64,000 nucleotides of DNA from Streptomyces sp. NBC_00377 (GCF_036075115.1 NZ_CP107958.1:7874001-7938000); one strand, 5' to 3'; counted from the first letter of the stretch, positions 17,011-26,732 are shown. Made by a program: numbers and translations. The notes: generated by a model from the sequence alone, not told the origin.

Positions 17011-19950
17011 GTGCCGCTGGAGCCGGTGCGGTTCGCGGTCCTGGGGGCGGTTCGGGTCTTCCGGGGGGACGTGGAACTGGAGCTCGGAGGGCCGCAGGAA
17101 CGTGCCTTCCTGGCCCTGCTCCTGGTCGGGGCGGGGCGGCCGGTGGCCGTGGGCGACATCGTCGACGTGCTCTGGGGAGCGGACCCGCCGCGCAGCGCGG
17201 TCAACGTCGTCCGGCGTCACGTGGGTGCGCTGCGCCGGCTGCTGGAGCCCGGCCTCGCCGCCCGCGCGGAGGGCCGCAGGCTGATACGGGACGCAGGCGG
17301 ATACCGGCTGGTGACCGACGGTGACTCCGCGGACCTCCTGACGTTTCGCGCGTTGTGCGAGGAAGGGCGCAGGACCGCGGACAGCTCACCCGGGCAGGCC
17401 CTCGAACTCCTCACCGAGGCACTGTCGTTGTGGCGCGGGCCGCTCGCCGCGGGCATCCCCGAGCAGGCCCGCGCGCACCCGGCGTTCGACGCCGTGGACC
17501 GCGAGCGGCTCGCCGCCGTACGGCAGGCGGCCGGCGCCGCGCTGCGCGCCGGAAGACCGGAGGCGGTCCTGCCCGAGCTGCGGGAGGCCGCGGCACGGCA
17601 CCCGTTGGACGAACCCCTCCAGGCGGCACTGCTCCTCTCGCTCGCGGCGGTCGGCCACCGCTCACAAGCCCTGGCCGTGTACGAGGCCGTACGGGCGCGG
17701 CTGGCCGAGGAACTGGGGATCGACCCCGGCGCGGACCTGCGCGACGCCCGCGACACGGTGCTGTCGGAGACGCAGGGGGCAGGGGCCCGGCGAGTGGAGG
17801 ATGCCCAGGACGCACTTGGGGCACCCGGCCCCGACGGGGTGCGGGGTCCGTGCTCGGGCCCGGACGACGCCGTGGCGCCGGGGGCTGCCCCGACGCTGCC
17901 GGCCGTTTTCTCGCCGCCCGCCCAACTGCCGCACGACATACCGGCCTTCACCGGGCGGAGCGCCGAACTCGACGAGGCTTTCGCGCTGTCCGGTGCGGAC
18001 GGCCCCCGGCCTGGGACCGTGGTGATCAGCGCCATCCGCGGAATGGCGGGCATCGGCAAGACCACACTCGCGGTGCACTGGGCGCACCGGGTCGCCGACC
18101 GCTTCCCCGACGGCCAGCTCTACGTCAATCTGCGCGGCTTCGATCCGTCCGGCGCCGTCATGGACCCGGGGGAGGCGGTCCGGGGGTTCCTCGACGCGCT
18201 CGGGGTGCCGCCGGAACGGGTCCCGTACGGCGTCGACGCCCAGGCCGCGCTCTACCGCAGTGTGCTCGCCGGCCGGCGGGTCCTCGTCGTGCTGGACAAC
18301 GCCCGTGACACCGAGCAGGTGCGGCCGCTGCTGCCCGGCTCGCCCGGCTGCCTCACCCTCGTGACCAGCCGAAGCGGGCTGCCGGGGCTCGTCGCCGCCC
18401 ATGGCGCCCACTGCGTGACCCTGCACCCCTTCGACACGGCCCAGGCCCGGGCTTTCCTGGTCCGCAGACTGGGCGCCGAGCGGGTCGCGGCCGAGCCCGC
18501 CGCAGCGGACGAGATCAGCGACCTGTGCGCCGGACTGCCCCTCGCCCTCGCCTGCGTGGCCGCCCGGGCCGCCGGTCACCCGCACTTCCCGCTCGCCGCC
18601 GTCGCCGGCGAACTGCGCGAGGCCCACGGCAGTCTCGACGCCTTCGCGCGCTCCGACGCCTCCGTGGACGTCGGCACCGTCTTCTCCTGGTCCTCCCGCG
18701 CGGTCTCGGCCGCGGCCGCCCGGCTGTTCCGTCTGCTCGCCCTGCACCCCGGTCCTGACTTCTCCCTGCCGGCCGCGGCCTCCCTCGCGGGCCTGCCCGC
18801 ACGCCGGACCCGGCCGCTGCTGGCCGAACTGACCGGCCTGCACCTCGTCACCGAACACAGTCCCGGCCGCTACGGTTTCCACGACCTGCTGCGCGCCCAC
18901 GCCGCCGAACTCGTCGACGAGCGCCACACCGGAACGGACCGCAGGGCGGCCCTGAACCGGCTGTACCACCACTACCTGCACACCGCCCACGCCGCGGACG
19001 TGCTGCTGGCACCCAACGCCGACCCGCTGCCCCCGCCCCCCGCGCCCGAAGGCGTCCACCCCGAACCCCTGGCCGACGACAGCCGCGCCCTGGCCTGGCT
19101 CACCGCCGAGCACGCGGTGCTGCTCGCCGTGGTCGACGCGGCCGCCGCCTCGGGGCAACCCGCGCAGGAACGTCTCGCCTGCCAACTCGCGTGGGCCCTG
19201 GAGCCGTTCTTCGACCGGCGCGGACACTGGCACGACGGGCTCGCCGTGCAGCGCACCGCCCTCGATGCCGCCCGACGGCTCGCCGATCCCGGACTGGAGG
19301 CCCGCGGCCTGCGCGGACTGGGCCGCGTGGAGGGCCGGCTCGGGCTGCACTCCCGGGCCGTTCCCCGGCTGGAACGGGCCCTGGAACTCTTCACCGAGCT
19401 GGACGACGCCACCGGCCGCGCCCAGACCCACCGCAGTCTGGGCTGGGAACGCGAGCAGCAGGGCGACCTGGCCGGGGCTCTGCGGCACAACCAGGTCGCC
19501 CTCGGCCTGTTCCGTGCCCTCGGCGAACGCGCCGCGCAGGCCAGCGTCCTGAACTCGGTCGGCTGGTACCACGCCCTGCTCGGCGAGTACCGGCACGCCC
19601 TGACGCACTGCTTCGAGGCGCTGACCATGCTCCAGCAACTCGGCGACCGCTACGGCCAGGCCGCCACCTGGGACAGCATCGCCTACGCCCACCACCACCT
19701 CGGCCGGCACCCGCACGCCCTCCTCGGCTACCGCAACGCCCTCGCCCTGCTGAGGGACCTGGGTGTGCCGTACGTCGAGGCGGACATTCTCGTCCGGGTC
19801 GGTGACACCCACCTCGCCACCGGCGATCACGAGGGCGCCCGCACGGCGTGGGAGCAGGCCCTTGTCCTCCTGCGGGCCCTGAACCACCCGGACGCCGAGC
19901 GTGTCGAGGCCCGGCTGACCGCACGGGAGGGGCACGCCGGTGCCGTCTGA
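17011..19950 (+). CDS. AfsR-like SARP regulator with BTAD, NB-ARC and TPR domains
   Basis: A large 979-aa transcriptional activator of the SARP/AfsR type, usually involved in turning on secondary metabolism. The order is an OmpR-like winged helix (about 1-95; GRPVAVGDIVDVLWG, NVVRRHVGALRRLLEP), BTAD (100-245), an NB-ARC STAND NTPase (300-640) with Walker A GMAGIGKTTLA and a VLVVLDNAR strand, then TPR repeats (720-960; RSLGWEREQQGDLAGAL, TWDSIAYAHHHLGRH). The GTG start has GGAGAGGGG upstream. The gene at 20376 is a shorter tandem paralogue. ATP binding and TPR-mediated partner sensing are expected from the family. Confidence 0.92.
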   Translation: MPLEPVRFAVLGAVRVFRGDVELELGGPQERAFLALLLVGAGRPVAVGDIVDVLWGADPPRSAVNVVRRHVGALRRLLEPGLAARAEGRRLIRDAGGYRLVTDGDSADLLTFRALCEEGRRTADSSPGQALELLTEALSLWRGPLAAGIPEQARAHPAFDAVDRERLAAVRQAAGAALRAGRPEAVLPELREAAARHPLDEPLQAALLLSLAAVGHRSQALAVYEAVRARLAEELGIDPGADLRDARDTVLSETQGAGARRVEDAQDALGAPGPDGVRGPCSGPDDAVAPGAAPTLPAVFSPPAQLPHDIPAFTGRSAELDEAFALSGADGPRPGTVVISAIRGMAGIGKTTLAVHWAHRVADRFPDGQLYVNLRGFDPSGAVMDPGEAVRGFLDALGVPPERVPYGVDAQAALYRSVLAGRRVLVVLDNARDTEQVRPLLPGSPGCLTLVTSRSGLPGLVAAHGAHCVTLHPFDTAQARAFLVRRLGAERVAAEPAAADEISDLCAGLPLALACVAARAAGHPHFPLAAVAGELREAHGSLDAFARSDASVDVGTVFSWSSRAVSAAAARLFRLLALHPGPDFSLPAAASLAGLPARRTRPLLAELTGLHLVTEHSPGRYGFHDLLRAHAAELVDERHTGTDRRAALNRLYHHYLHTAHAADVLLAPNADPLPPPPAPEGVHPEPLADDSRALAWLTAEHAVLLAVVDAAAASGQPAQERLACQLAWALEPFFDRRGHWHDGLAVQRTALDAARRLADPGLEARGLRGLGRVEGRLGLHSRAVPRLERALELFTELDDATGRAQTHRSLGWEREQQGDLAGALRHNQVALGLFRALGERAAQASVLNSVGWYHALLGEYRHALTHCFEALTMLQQLGDRYGQAATWDSIAYAHHHLGRHPHALLGYRNALALLRDLGVPYVEADILVRVGDTHLATGDHEGARTAWEQALVLLRALNHPDAERVEARLTAREGHAGAV

Positions 19951-20375
19951 AGCCCCGCCCCTGCCCGCACACCGGCACCGGCACCGGCCCCGGCACCGGC
20001 CTTCGCCGGCCTCCCCGCGCCGATTCGGGACGGCATCCCGCCAGTGCGAGGGCCCCGCGCCCGGGGCGGTGTCCCGCCCTCCCGGACCTGACGGGTCGGC
20101 AGTGTCCCGGCTCCCCGGCGCCGACGGGTGGGGGATGTTCCGGCTCCTCGGTTCCGACACGGCAGCGGTAGGGCGGCCTCTCGGCTCCGACACGGCGGCG
20201 GTAGGGCGGCCTCTCGGCTCCGACGGCTCGGTCGTAGCGTGTGCGGTCCTGCCCGTGAGGCTCGGTCCGATCGCGCCGCCGGGCCGGGCGCCGTCACCGG
20301 TCCCGCCCGGGCCGGACCGGCTGACCGGGCCGGCCGGCCGGTCCTCGCGGCTCGGACACGGTCTTGAGTGAGGTG
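19951..20375. other. Intergenic region with 33-bp tandem repeats
   Basis: This 425-bp stretch lies between two AfsR-like paralogues. It holds two full 33-bp units (20147-20179 and 20180-20212, two mismatches) and a 12-bp partial third. An open frame starting at a GTG at 19940 with GGAGGGG upstream crosses it (143 codons), but the product is low-complexity and I do not call it a gene. Confidence 0.5.
20147..20224. repeat. 33-bp tandem repeat, 2.4 copies
   Basis: Units begin CTCGG(T/C)TCCGACACGGC and end GGTAGGGCGGCCT; the third copy stops after CTCGGCTCCGAC. Each unit is a multiple of three bases. Confidence 0.75.
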
Positions 20376-22274
20376 ATGCGCTTCGAGGTGCTGGGGCCCG
20401 TACGGGTCTGGCGGGAGGGGCGGGAGCTCGATCCCGGTTTCCCCCAGCAGCGCGCCCTGCTCGCCCTGCTCCTGGCACACGCGGGACGGACCGTGCCCGC
20501 GAGCGAGATCATGGACGTGCTGTGGGCCGAGCGGCCGCCCGCCAGCGCGCCGAACGTGGTGCGGCGCTACATCGGCGCGTTGCGACGGCTGCTCGAACCG
20601 GGGCTGCCGCCGCGCGCGCCGGGCCGGCGTCTGCCGCGCACCGCCGGGGGCTACCTCCTGGAGGCGGCCCCCGAGGAGGTCGACCTGCTGCGTTTCCGCG
20701 AGCTGACCCGGCAGGGAAAGCGTGCGGTGGCCACCGGACGTCCCGAGACGGCCGCGCGCCGGTTCGTGCTGGCGCTGGAGGAGTGGCGAGGACCGGTGGC
20801 GATGGGGGCTCCGGCGTCGGTGCGCGAGCACGTCCAGTTCACGGCCGTGCAGCGGGAACTCCTGGAGACGTCCGGGCTGGCGGCGGACGCGGCACTGCTG
20901 TGCGGCAGAGCCGACCAGGTGCTGCCCGCCCTGCGCCGGGCCACCGCGCACGATCCCCTCGACGAGTCGCTGCACGCCAGACTGGTGCTGGCCCTGGCCG
21001 CCTGCGGCCTTCAGGCGGAGGCGCTGGGGGCGTACGAGGGCATCCGCCGGCGCCTCAGCCGTGAACTGGGCCTCACCCCGGGCGCCGAACTCGCGGCGGC
21101 GCACACCCGCGTACTGCGCCAGGACGTGGGACGGCGGTCGAAACAGGGGCCGGTCGTGCGGCCCGGCCGCCCGGTCACCGCCACGGGGACGCACCCGGCC
21201 CCCGACACCGAGACCCGACCGCCCACTCCGGCCACCGGCACGCTCAGCCGTGCCGGTGGGGGCGGTGACGTGGCGGCGGCGGTGCCGTCTGCTCGGTTGC
21301 CGTCGGCTTCCGGGTTCTTCGTGGGGCGCGGAGCCGAGTCGGAGTGGCTGGAGGAGGCCGGTTCGGCGGCGGGCGTCGTCCTGGTCACGGGGATGGCCGG
21401 GATCGGCAAGAGCACCCTCGCGGTGCACTGGGCGCACCGGGCCGCCGACCGCTTCCCCGACGGCCGGTTGTTCGTGGCGCTGCGCGGCTCCGATCCGGAC
21501 CGGTCCGCGGTGCGGCCCGCCGACGCGCTGCGCGGGATGCTCACGGCGCTCGGCGTTCCCGCGCCCCGCACACCGGACGGGGTCGACGCCCTCACCGGCG
21601 CGTACCGCACCTTCCTCGCACGTCGGCGTGTCCTCGTCGTCCTCGACGACGCCGCCGGCACCGCGCAGCTGGCTCCGCTGCTGCCTGCCGGGCCGGGCAG
21701 TCTGGCGCTGGTCACCAGCCGCCACGGACTGCCCGGTCTGGTCGCCTCGGGTGCACGTCCGCTCCGTCTCGCGCCGCTGTCCGCCGAGGACGCGCACGCG
21801 TTGCTGGCGCGGCGGATCGGCGCCGCGCGGGTGGCCGCCGAAGCCCGGGCCGCCGACGAGATCGTCGCGCGGTGCGGCCGGCTGCCCCTGGCGCTGACCG
21901 GCGTCGCCGCGCACGCCGCCGGCCGACCTGACATCCCGCTCGCCGCGGTGGCCGCCGGACTGCGCGAGTCCCACGGCGGTCTCGGCGCCCTCGCCACCAC
22001 CCGTGAGGCGTTCCTGAGCTCGTACCGGCTCCTTGCGCCGGACGCCAGACGCCTGTTCCGGCTGCTGCCCCGGCACGAAGGACCCGGCATCACGGCGGCC
22101 GGGGCCGCCGTGCTCGCCGGTCTGCCGGTCCGCCGGGCCCGGCTGCTGCTCGGCGTGCTGGCCGACGCCCACCTCCTCACGGAAACCGCACCGGGGCGCT
22201 ATGCCCTGCACGTCCTGCTGCGGGCCTTCGCCACGGAGCGCGCCGAGGCGGAGGGCCGTGCGGGAGGCTCGTGA
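20376..22274 (+). CDS. SARP regulator with BTAD and NB-ARC domains, no TPR region
   Basis: A 632-aa paralogue of the gene at 17011. It has a winged-helix DNA-binding domain (1-95), BTAD (100-245) and an NB-ARC domain (310-620) with Walker A GMAGIGKSTLA followed by VHWAHRAADRFPDGRLF, nearly identical to the neighbour. It stops after the winged-helix part of the STAND module, so the C-terminal sensor TPRs are missing. The start is uncertain: ATG 20376 and GTG 20373 are adjacent, with GAGTGAGG just upstream, and TTG 20364 is in frame. Tandem duplication followed by loss of the tail is the simplest history. Confidence 0.88.
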   Translation: MRFEVLGPVRVWREGRELDPGFPQQRALLALLLAHAGRTVPASEIMDVLWAERPPASAPNVVRRYIGALRRLLEPGLPPRAPGRRLPRTAGGYLLEAAPEEVDLLRFRELTRQGKRAVATGRPETAARRFVLALEEWRGPVAMGAPASVREHVQFTAVQRELLETSGLAADAALLCGRADQVLPALRRATAHDPLDESLHARLVLALAACGLQAEALGAYEGIRRRLSRELGLTPGAELAAAHTRVLRQDVGRRSKQGPVVRPGRPVTATGTHPAPDTETRPPTPATGTLSRAGGGGDVAAAVPSARLPSASGFFVGRGAESEWLEEAGSAAGVVLVTGMAGIGKSTLAVHWAHRAADRFPDGRLFVALRGSDPDRSAVRPADALRGMLTALGVPAPRTPDGVDALTGAYRTFLARRRVLVVLDDAAGTAQLAPLLPAGPGSLALVTSRHGLPGLVASGARPLRLAPLSAEDAHALLARRIGAARVAAEARAADEIVARCGRLPLALTGVAAHAAGRPDIPLAAVAAGLRESHGGLGALATTREAFLSSYRLLAPDARRLFRLLPRHEGPGITAAGAAVLAGLPVRRARLLLGVLADAHLLTETAPGRYALHVLLRAFATERAEAEGRAGGS

Positions 22275-22368
22275 AGGCGTCGTCACTTCGTTGTCACTCT
22301 TTTTGCACATCCGCCCAACTACCGTCCGCACGACGTGATCGACGATCCCCCGGAGGCTACGGCGGAAG

Positions 22369-23448
22369 ATGCCCAGCACCAGCACGAGCACCTGTGACAG
22401 CACCCGCACTCCCGGCGCGTCCGCGAACCGGACACCCCTGGGCGTCGAGATCATGACCGGCGAGGAGACACCGGCCCGGCTGCCGGGAGAGGCGTCGTCG
22501 CACCGCGCCCACCGGCTGCTCGCCCGTGACGGCGGCGAGTACCTCTTCGTCGGACTGCGGACCGGCGGCCGGCCCGAAAGCGCTCCCGCCGCTCCGCTCG
22601 GCTCCCTCACGCCTCCCGGCCTCGCCGTAGCTACGGCTTCCGCCGGTCCGACCGCTCCCGCTGAGCCGCTCGACGCCCCCGCGTTGCCTCTGACACCCGG
22701 GGACGTCTGCTTCTACGACGTCCGCCGCGCCCCCGCGCTCGATTTCCGCGAGCCGTTCCGGGCGACGGTGTTCCTCGTCCCGGCCGACCTGCTGGGCCTC
22801 GCCGACTCCGACGTGGGGCGGATCGCGCGGACGCCGGTCGCCCGCTCCTCGGGGCTGGGCACCCTGCTGTCGCCGCTGCTGTCCGACCTGGCGCGGGCGA
22901 CCGCCGAGGCCCGGCCCCCGGTCGGCGAGATGCTCGCCTGGAACGTGGTGAACCTGCTGGCGACCCTCGCCGCCGAGCAGTTGGGTTCAGCGGCGCCCGG
23001 AACACCCCGACCGTACGCGCCACCCGGGGCGCCTGGGACGTCCGGAACACCGGGAGCACCGAGCACGTCCGCGACAGCGGGTACGCCCGGCGCGCGCCCT
23101 GCGGTGCTGGGGCGCATCCTGGAGTACGTCGAACTGCACCTGACCGACCCGGACCTGTCCCCGGAGGTCATCGCCCGTGCCCACCACATCTCCGTGCGCT
23201 ATCTGCACAAGCTGTTCAAGGACGAGGGCAGAACGGTCGGCCGGTGGATTCTCCGCCGCCGCCTGGAGGAATGCCGGCGCGATCTCACGCGGTACGGCCG
23301 CGGGGGCCGGACCATCGCGGCCGTGGCCGCCCGGTGGGGTTTCCTGAGCGCCACGCATTTCAGCCGGGTCTTCCGGTCCGCCTACGGCATGTCCCCCCGT
23401 GAATGGCGGGACACCGCGGGGCGCGGCGCGTGGGCCGGACCTCGCTGA
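22369..23448 (+). CDS. AraC-family transcriptional regulator
   Basis: A 359-aa regulator. The N-terminal half resembles the AraC-binding-like domain of Streptomyces activators (REPFRATVFLVPADLLGLAD near residue 125). A Gly/Pro/Thr-rich linker (205-245) precedes a C-terminal AraC HTH pair (260-350). The HTH region contains ISVRYLHKLFKDEGRTVGRWI, then RTIAAVAARWGFLSATHFSRV and YGMSPREWR. The linker is unusually long. The ATG at 22369 has GGAGG and GGAAG upstream. Downstream, in the same direction, are two hydrolase genes after a 333-bp gap, which are plausible targets. Confidence 0.88.
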   Translation: MPSTSTSTCDSTRTPGASANRTPLGVEIMTGEETPARLPGEASSHRAHRLLARDGGEYLFVGLRTGGRPESAPAAPLGSLTPPGLAVATASAGPTAPAEPLDAPALPLTPGDVCFYDVRRAPALDFREPFRATVFLVPADLLGLADSDVGRIARTPVARSSGLGTLLSPLLSDLARATAEARPPVGEMLAWNVVNLLATLAAEQLGSAAPGTPRPYAPPGAPGTSGTPGAPSTSATAGTPGARPAVLGRILEYVELHLTDPDLSPEVIARAHHISVRYLHKLFKDEGRTVGRWILRRRLEECRRDLTRYGRGGRTIAAVAARWGFLSATHFSRVFRSAYGMSPREWRDTAGRGAWAGPR

Positions 23449-23781
23449 ACGGGACGGCGGGCGGCCTTTCGGGCGACCGGACCCGGTGCCGTCCGAGCCG
23501 TCCGACTGCTCTTCAGAAATTCAGGCGGCCGTAGGCCGTCACGCCCTTGTTCTCGCTCCGCCCGGGGACGGAACCCGCCGCGGAAAACCCGGAGGTCCCG
23601 CAATGTTCCGGCAACGCACGGGAAATGTGTCGGCAATGCACGAGCCATGTGCAAGGTCGCGGGAAAAGGCCTCTGTGCGCTGACAGCACAGCGTTCGTGC
23701 ACAGGTGGACAAACCCCGCCCGCGTGGCAGTTTTAGCGTGACGGGGCAAGACAACGCACATCGATAGCAGCAGGAGATGCC
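23449..23781. other. Intergenic region upstream of the hydrolase pair
   Basis: This 333-bp gap presumably holds the promoter of the two hydrolase genes and possible AraC sites. CAGGAG 7-12 bases before 23782 is the ribosome site. I see no strong palindrome or gene. Confidence 0.45.
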
Positions 23782-24750
23782 ATGTCCGACGTCGTCGAGC
23801 CGGTCACGCCGGTGCTCGAGCCCGCCGCTCAGGCGTTCGCCGAGGCGACCGCCCGTCCGCCGTTTCTGTTCGATCTGCCGCCGGCCGAGGGGCGCAAGGC
23901 CGTCGACGAGGTTCAGTCGGGTGAGGTCGACGCGCCGGCGGTGGACGAGGAGTGGGTGACCGTCCCGGGTGGTCCCACGGGCAGTGTGCGGGTGCGGATC
24001 GTGCGGCCGGCGGGTGCTTCGGGGACGTTGCCGGTGATTCTCTACATTCATGGTGCGGGCTGGGTGTTCGGCAACGCGCACACGCACGACCGGCTGGTGC
24101 GTGAGCTGGCGGTGGGTGCGGGTGCGGCGGTCGTGTTCCCCGAGTACGACCTTTCGCCGGAGGCGCGGTATCCGGTGGCCGTCGAGCAGAACTTCGCGGT
24201 GGCCCGGTGGATCGTGGAGGAGGGCGCGTCGCGCGGGCTGGACGGGGGCCGGCTGGCGGTCGTCGGCGACTCGGTCGGCGGCAACATGAGTGCGGCTCTG
24301 ACCCTGATGGCCAAGGAGCGCGGTGGTGTTCCGCTGGTGCAGCAGGTGCTGTTCTATCCGGTGACCGACGCGGCGTTCGACACGGGTTCCTACCATCAGT
24401 TCGCCGAGGGCTATTTCCTGCGCCGTGACGGCATGCAGTGGTTCTGGGACCAGTACACGACGAGCGAGGCGGAGCGTGCGCAGATCACCGCGTCGCCGCT
24501 GCGTGCCACCACCGCGCAGCTGACCGGTCTGCCTCCGGCCCTCATCATCACCGGTGAGGCCGATGTGCTGCGCGACGAGGGCGAGGCCTACGCCAACAAG
24601 CTGCGCGAGGCGGGCGTGCCCGTCACCGCGGTCCGTTTCCAGGGCATCATCCACGACTTCGTCATGCTCAACGCCCTGCGCGAGACCCACGCCGCACAGG
24701 CCGCCATCACCCTGGCCGTCGGCACCCTGCGCGACGCCCTGCACGTCTGA
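23782..24750 (+). CDS. HSL-family esterase/lipase (alpha/beta hydrolase)
   Basis: A 322-aa cytoplasmic carboxylesterase of the hormone-sensitive-lipase family. It shows the oxyanion motif YIHGAGW (variant of HGGG) near residue 91, the nucleophile elbow VVGDSVGGN (Ser near 169), the acid in ITGEADVLRDEG near 261 and the His in GIIHDFVM near 291. The ATG at 23782 is preceded by AGGAG. It is 21 bp from the next hydrolase gene, so the two form an operon. The Ala in HGAGW is a small departure from HGGGW. The substrate is unknown. Confidence 0.9.
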   Translation: MSDVVEPVTPVLEPAAQAFAEATARPPFLFDLPPAEGRKAVDEVQSGEVDAPAVDEEWVTVPGGPTGSVRVRIVRPAGASGTLPVILYIHGAGWVFGNAHTHDRLVRELAVGAGAAVVFPEYDLSPEARYPVAVEQNFAVARWIVEEGASRGLDGGRLAVVGDSVGGNMSAALTLMAKERGGVPLVQQVLFYPVTDAAFDTGSYHQFAEGYFLRRDGMQWFWDQYTTSEAERAQITASPLRATTAQLTGLPPALIITGEADVLRDEGEAYANKLREAGVPVTAVRFQGIIHDFVMLNALRETHAAQAAITLAVGTLRDALHV

Positions 24751-24771
24751 CCTCCAGGAGACAGAAAAGCC

Positions 24772-25488
24772 ATGACCACCACCCCTACCGTCGTTCTGGT
24801 CCACGGAGCGTTCGCCGACGCGGCCAGCTGGTCCGGCGTCATCGCCGAGCTCCAGGGCCACGACATTCCCGTGATCGCCCCGCCGAACCCGCTGCGCGGC
24901 CTCGCCTCCGACTCCGCGTACGTGGCCTCCGTCGCCGCCCAGATCGACGGCCCCGTGATCCTCGTCGGACACTCCTACGGCGGCGCCCTCATCACCGTGG
25001 CCGGTGCCACGGAGAACGTCGTCGGCCTCGTCTACGTCGCCGCCTACGTCCTGGAGGAGGGCGAGAGCCTCGGCGAGCTGCAGAACCGCTTCCCGCTCTC
25101 GCCGCTGGTCAGCAACCTCAAGGAGTGGACGTACCCGGTGCCGGGCGGCGACCCGGCCGTCGAGGTCACCATCGCCGAGGACGCCTTCCCGTCGGTGTTC
25201 GCCGCCGATCTGCCCCCGGGCGTCACCAAGATCCTGGCCGCGGCCCAGCGCCCGCTGGCCGCCGCCGTGTTCGGGGAGACCGCCGCCGCGGCCGCCTGGC
25301 ACACCAAGCCGTCCTGGGCGCTGATCGCCGGAGCGGACGAGGCCATCAACCCCGAGGTCGAGCGCTTCGGCGCCACGCGGGCCGGGGCGACGATCGTCGA
25401 GCTCGACGGCGCCTCGCACGCCGTCGCGGTGTCCCAGCCGAAGGCGGTCGCGGACCTCATCCTGGACGCGGTCCGCGCGACGGGCTGA
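24772..25488 (+). CDS. Alpha/beta hydrolase (EstC-like)
   Basis: A 238-aa alpha/beta hydrolase resembling small plant salicylate-esterase-like and bacterial EstC enzymes. It shows VLVHGAFADAASW near residue 10, nucleophile elbow LVGHSYGGALI (Ser near 67), an acid in AGADEAINPE near 187 and His in DGASHAVAVSQP near 213. The ATG has CAGGAGACAG upstream. It is second in the operon with the esterase at 23782, which suggests sequential or parallel ester hydrolysis under AraC control. Confidence 0.9.
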   Translation: MTTTPTVVLVHGAFADAASWSGVIAELQGHDIPVIAPPNPLRGLASDSAYVASVAAQIDGPVILVGHSYGGALITVAGATENVVGLVYVAAYVLEEGESLGELQNRFPLSPLVSNLKEWTYPVPGGDPAVEVTIAEDAFPSVFAADLPPGVTKILAAAQRPLAAAVFGETAAAAAWHTKPSWALIAGADEAINPEVERFGATRAGATIVELDGASHAVAVSQPKAVADLILDAVRATG

Positions 25489-25551
25489 CGCTCACCGAGG
25501 ACGGCGGCGCGGACGTGCAAGCCCTGTGCGCGTCCGCGCGGCCCCACCCGT

Positions 25552-25581
25552 TGCCGGCTCATCCGCTGCCGGCTCATCCGC
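25552..25581. repeat. 15-bp tandem duplication
   Basis: TGCCGGCTCATCCGC is present twice in immediate succession in the intergenic region between two convergent genes. Confidence 0.7.
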
Positions 25582-25748
25582 GGCTCGTGGACGCCGGACA
25601 CGAGCCCGTCCTCGACCGGCATCGTGTCCGGCCCTGCGGCGCACAGCGCGGGCACCCGGCGCGGGAGCGCGCCTTCCTGACAGCTCCTCACCCCAGCCCG
25701 GCACGGCCGCTTCCATGACCCGTGCCGTCCCGGCCCGGACGGCCCGTG

Positions 25749-26690
25749 TCAGCGGCCCCGCGCCCGTCGTACGAGGTCGGCGGCGGCCCCCGCCCACTCG
25801 GGGTGGTCGAACACGAAGCCCGCGTCGAGCAGACGACCGGGGACGACGCGCCGGCTCTTGAGGAGCAGTTCGGTGTCCGAGCGCAGGGCGAAGGCGCCGA
25901 GTTCGGCCATCCACCTCGTCGCCGGCAGGCCCACCGGCACACCCCACGCTCCGCGCAGCGCGCGCATGAACGCGCGGTGGGGGAGCGGGGCGGGGGCGGC
26001 CAGGTTCACCGGCCCGGCGACGTCCTCCCGGGCGACGAGGAACTCGACCGCCCGGACGAAGTCGTGGTCGTGGATCCAGGACACGTACTGACGGCCGCCC
26101 GCGACCGGGCCGCCGAGACCGAGCCGGGTGAGCCGCGACAGGACGTCGAACACCCCGCCCCGGTCCGGGCTCATCACCATCGCGGACCGCAGGGCCACCT
26201 TGCGGGTGTGCGGCGTGTCGGCGCTCTCCTGTTCCCGCTCCCAGGCGGTCGCGATGTCCACGCTGTAGCCCCAGTACTCAGGGACGCCGGGTTCCGTCCC
26301 GCCGATCACGCCGGTGGACTCGTCGTGGGGCGCGTCGAAGCGGTGGGCGTAGACGGTGGCGGTGCTCATCTGGAGCCAGACCCGTGGGGGCCGCGCGGCG
26401 TCGGAGACCGCCCGGCCCACGACCCGGGCCGAGTCCACCCGGGAGTCCATCATCGCCCGCAGGTTGTCCGGTGTGTAGCGGCAGCTGACACTGCGGCCGG
26501 CCAGGTTGACGACCACGTCGCTGCCGTCGATCGCCTCCGTCCAGGGGCCGAGGGTCCGGCCGTCCCACGCAACCTCGCCAGGGCCCGCGGGCCGTCTGCT
26601 CAGCACCGTGACCTGGTGTCCGGCCGCCGTCAGCGCGCGCCGCAGCACGGTCCCCACCTGTCCGGTCCCACCGGGCAGCACGATCTTCAT
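25749..26690 (-). CDS. TIGR01777-family NAD(P)-dependent epimerase
   Basis: A 313-aa SDR-type protein. It has a Rossmann motif GGTGQVGTVL at the N-terminus, the family signature VVNLAGRSVSCRYTPDN near residue 60, STATVYAHRFDAPHDE near 113 and the C-terminal domain (DUF1731-like) from about 245. Proteins of this family lack an assigned substrate. The ATG at 26690 follows a GGAGGGGG stretch. A perfect palindrome lies 43 bp upstream of this start and is the likely operator. It is convergent with the hydrolase operon. Confidence 0.88.
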   Translation of the reverse strand: MKIVLPGGTGQVGTVLRRALTAAGHQVTVLSRRPAGPGEVAWDGRTLGPWTEAIDGSDVVVNLAGRSVSCRYTPDNLRAMMDSRVDSARVVGRAVSDAARPPRVWLQMSTATVYAHRFDAPHDESTGVIGGTEPGVPEYWGYSVDIATAWEREQESADTPHTRKVALRSAMVMSPDRGGVFDVLSRLTRLGLGGPVAGGRQYVSWIHDHDFVRAVEFLVAREDVAGPVNLAAPAPLPHRAFMRALRGAWGVPVGLPATRWMAELGAFALRSDTELLLKSRRVVPGRLLDAGFVFDHPEWAGAAADLVRRARGR

Positions 26691-26732
26691 GGGTAAGGCC
26701 CCCTCCGTGTGTCGGAAGACGACCCTACTACT

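Noticed and set aside
20147..20224. Possible CRISPR array
   Set aside because: The 33-bp units are directly contiguous with no spacers, and no cas genes are present.
19940..20371. 143-codon frame overlapping the end of the first SARP gene
   Set aside because: It has a reasonable ribosome site, but the product is Pro/Arg/Gly-rich and repeat-derived, with no domain.
17662..20478. 938-codon open frame on the minus strand opposite the AfsR-like gene
   Set aside because: It is a mirror of the BTAD/NB-ARC/TPR coding frame and of tandem repeats; no motif supports it.
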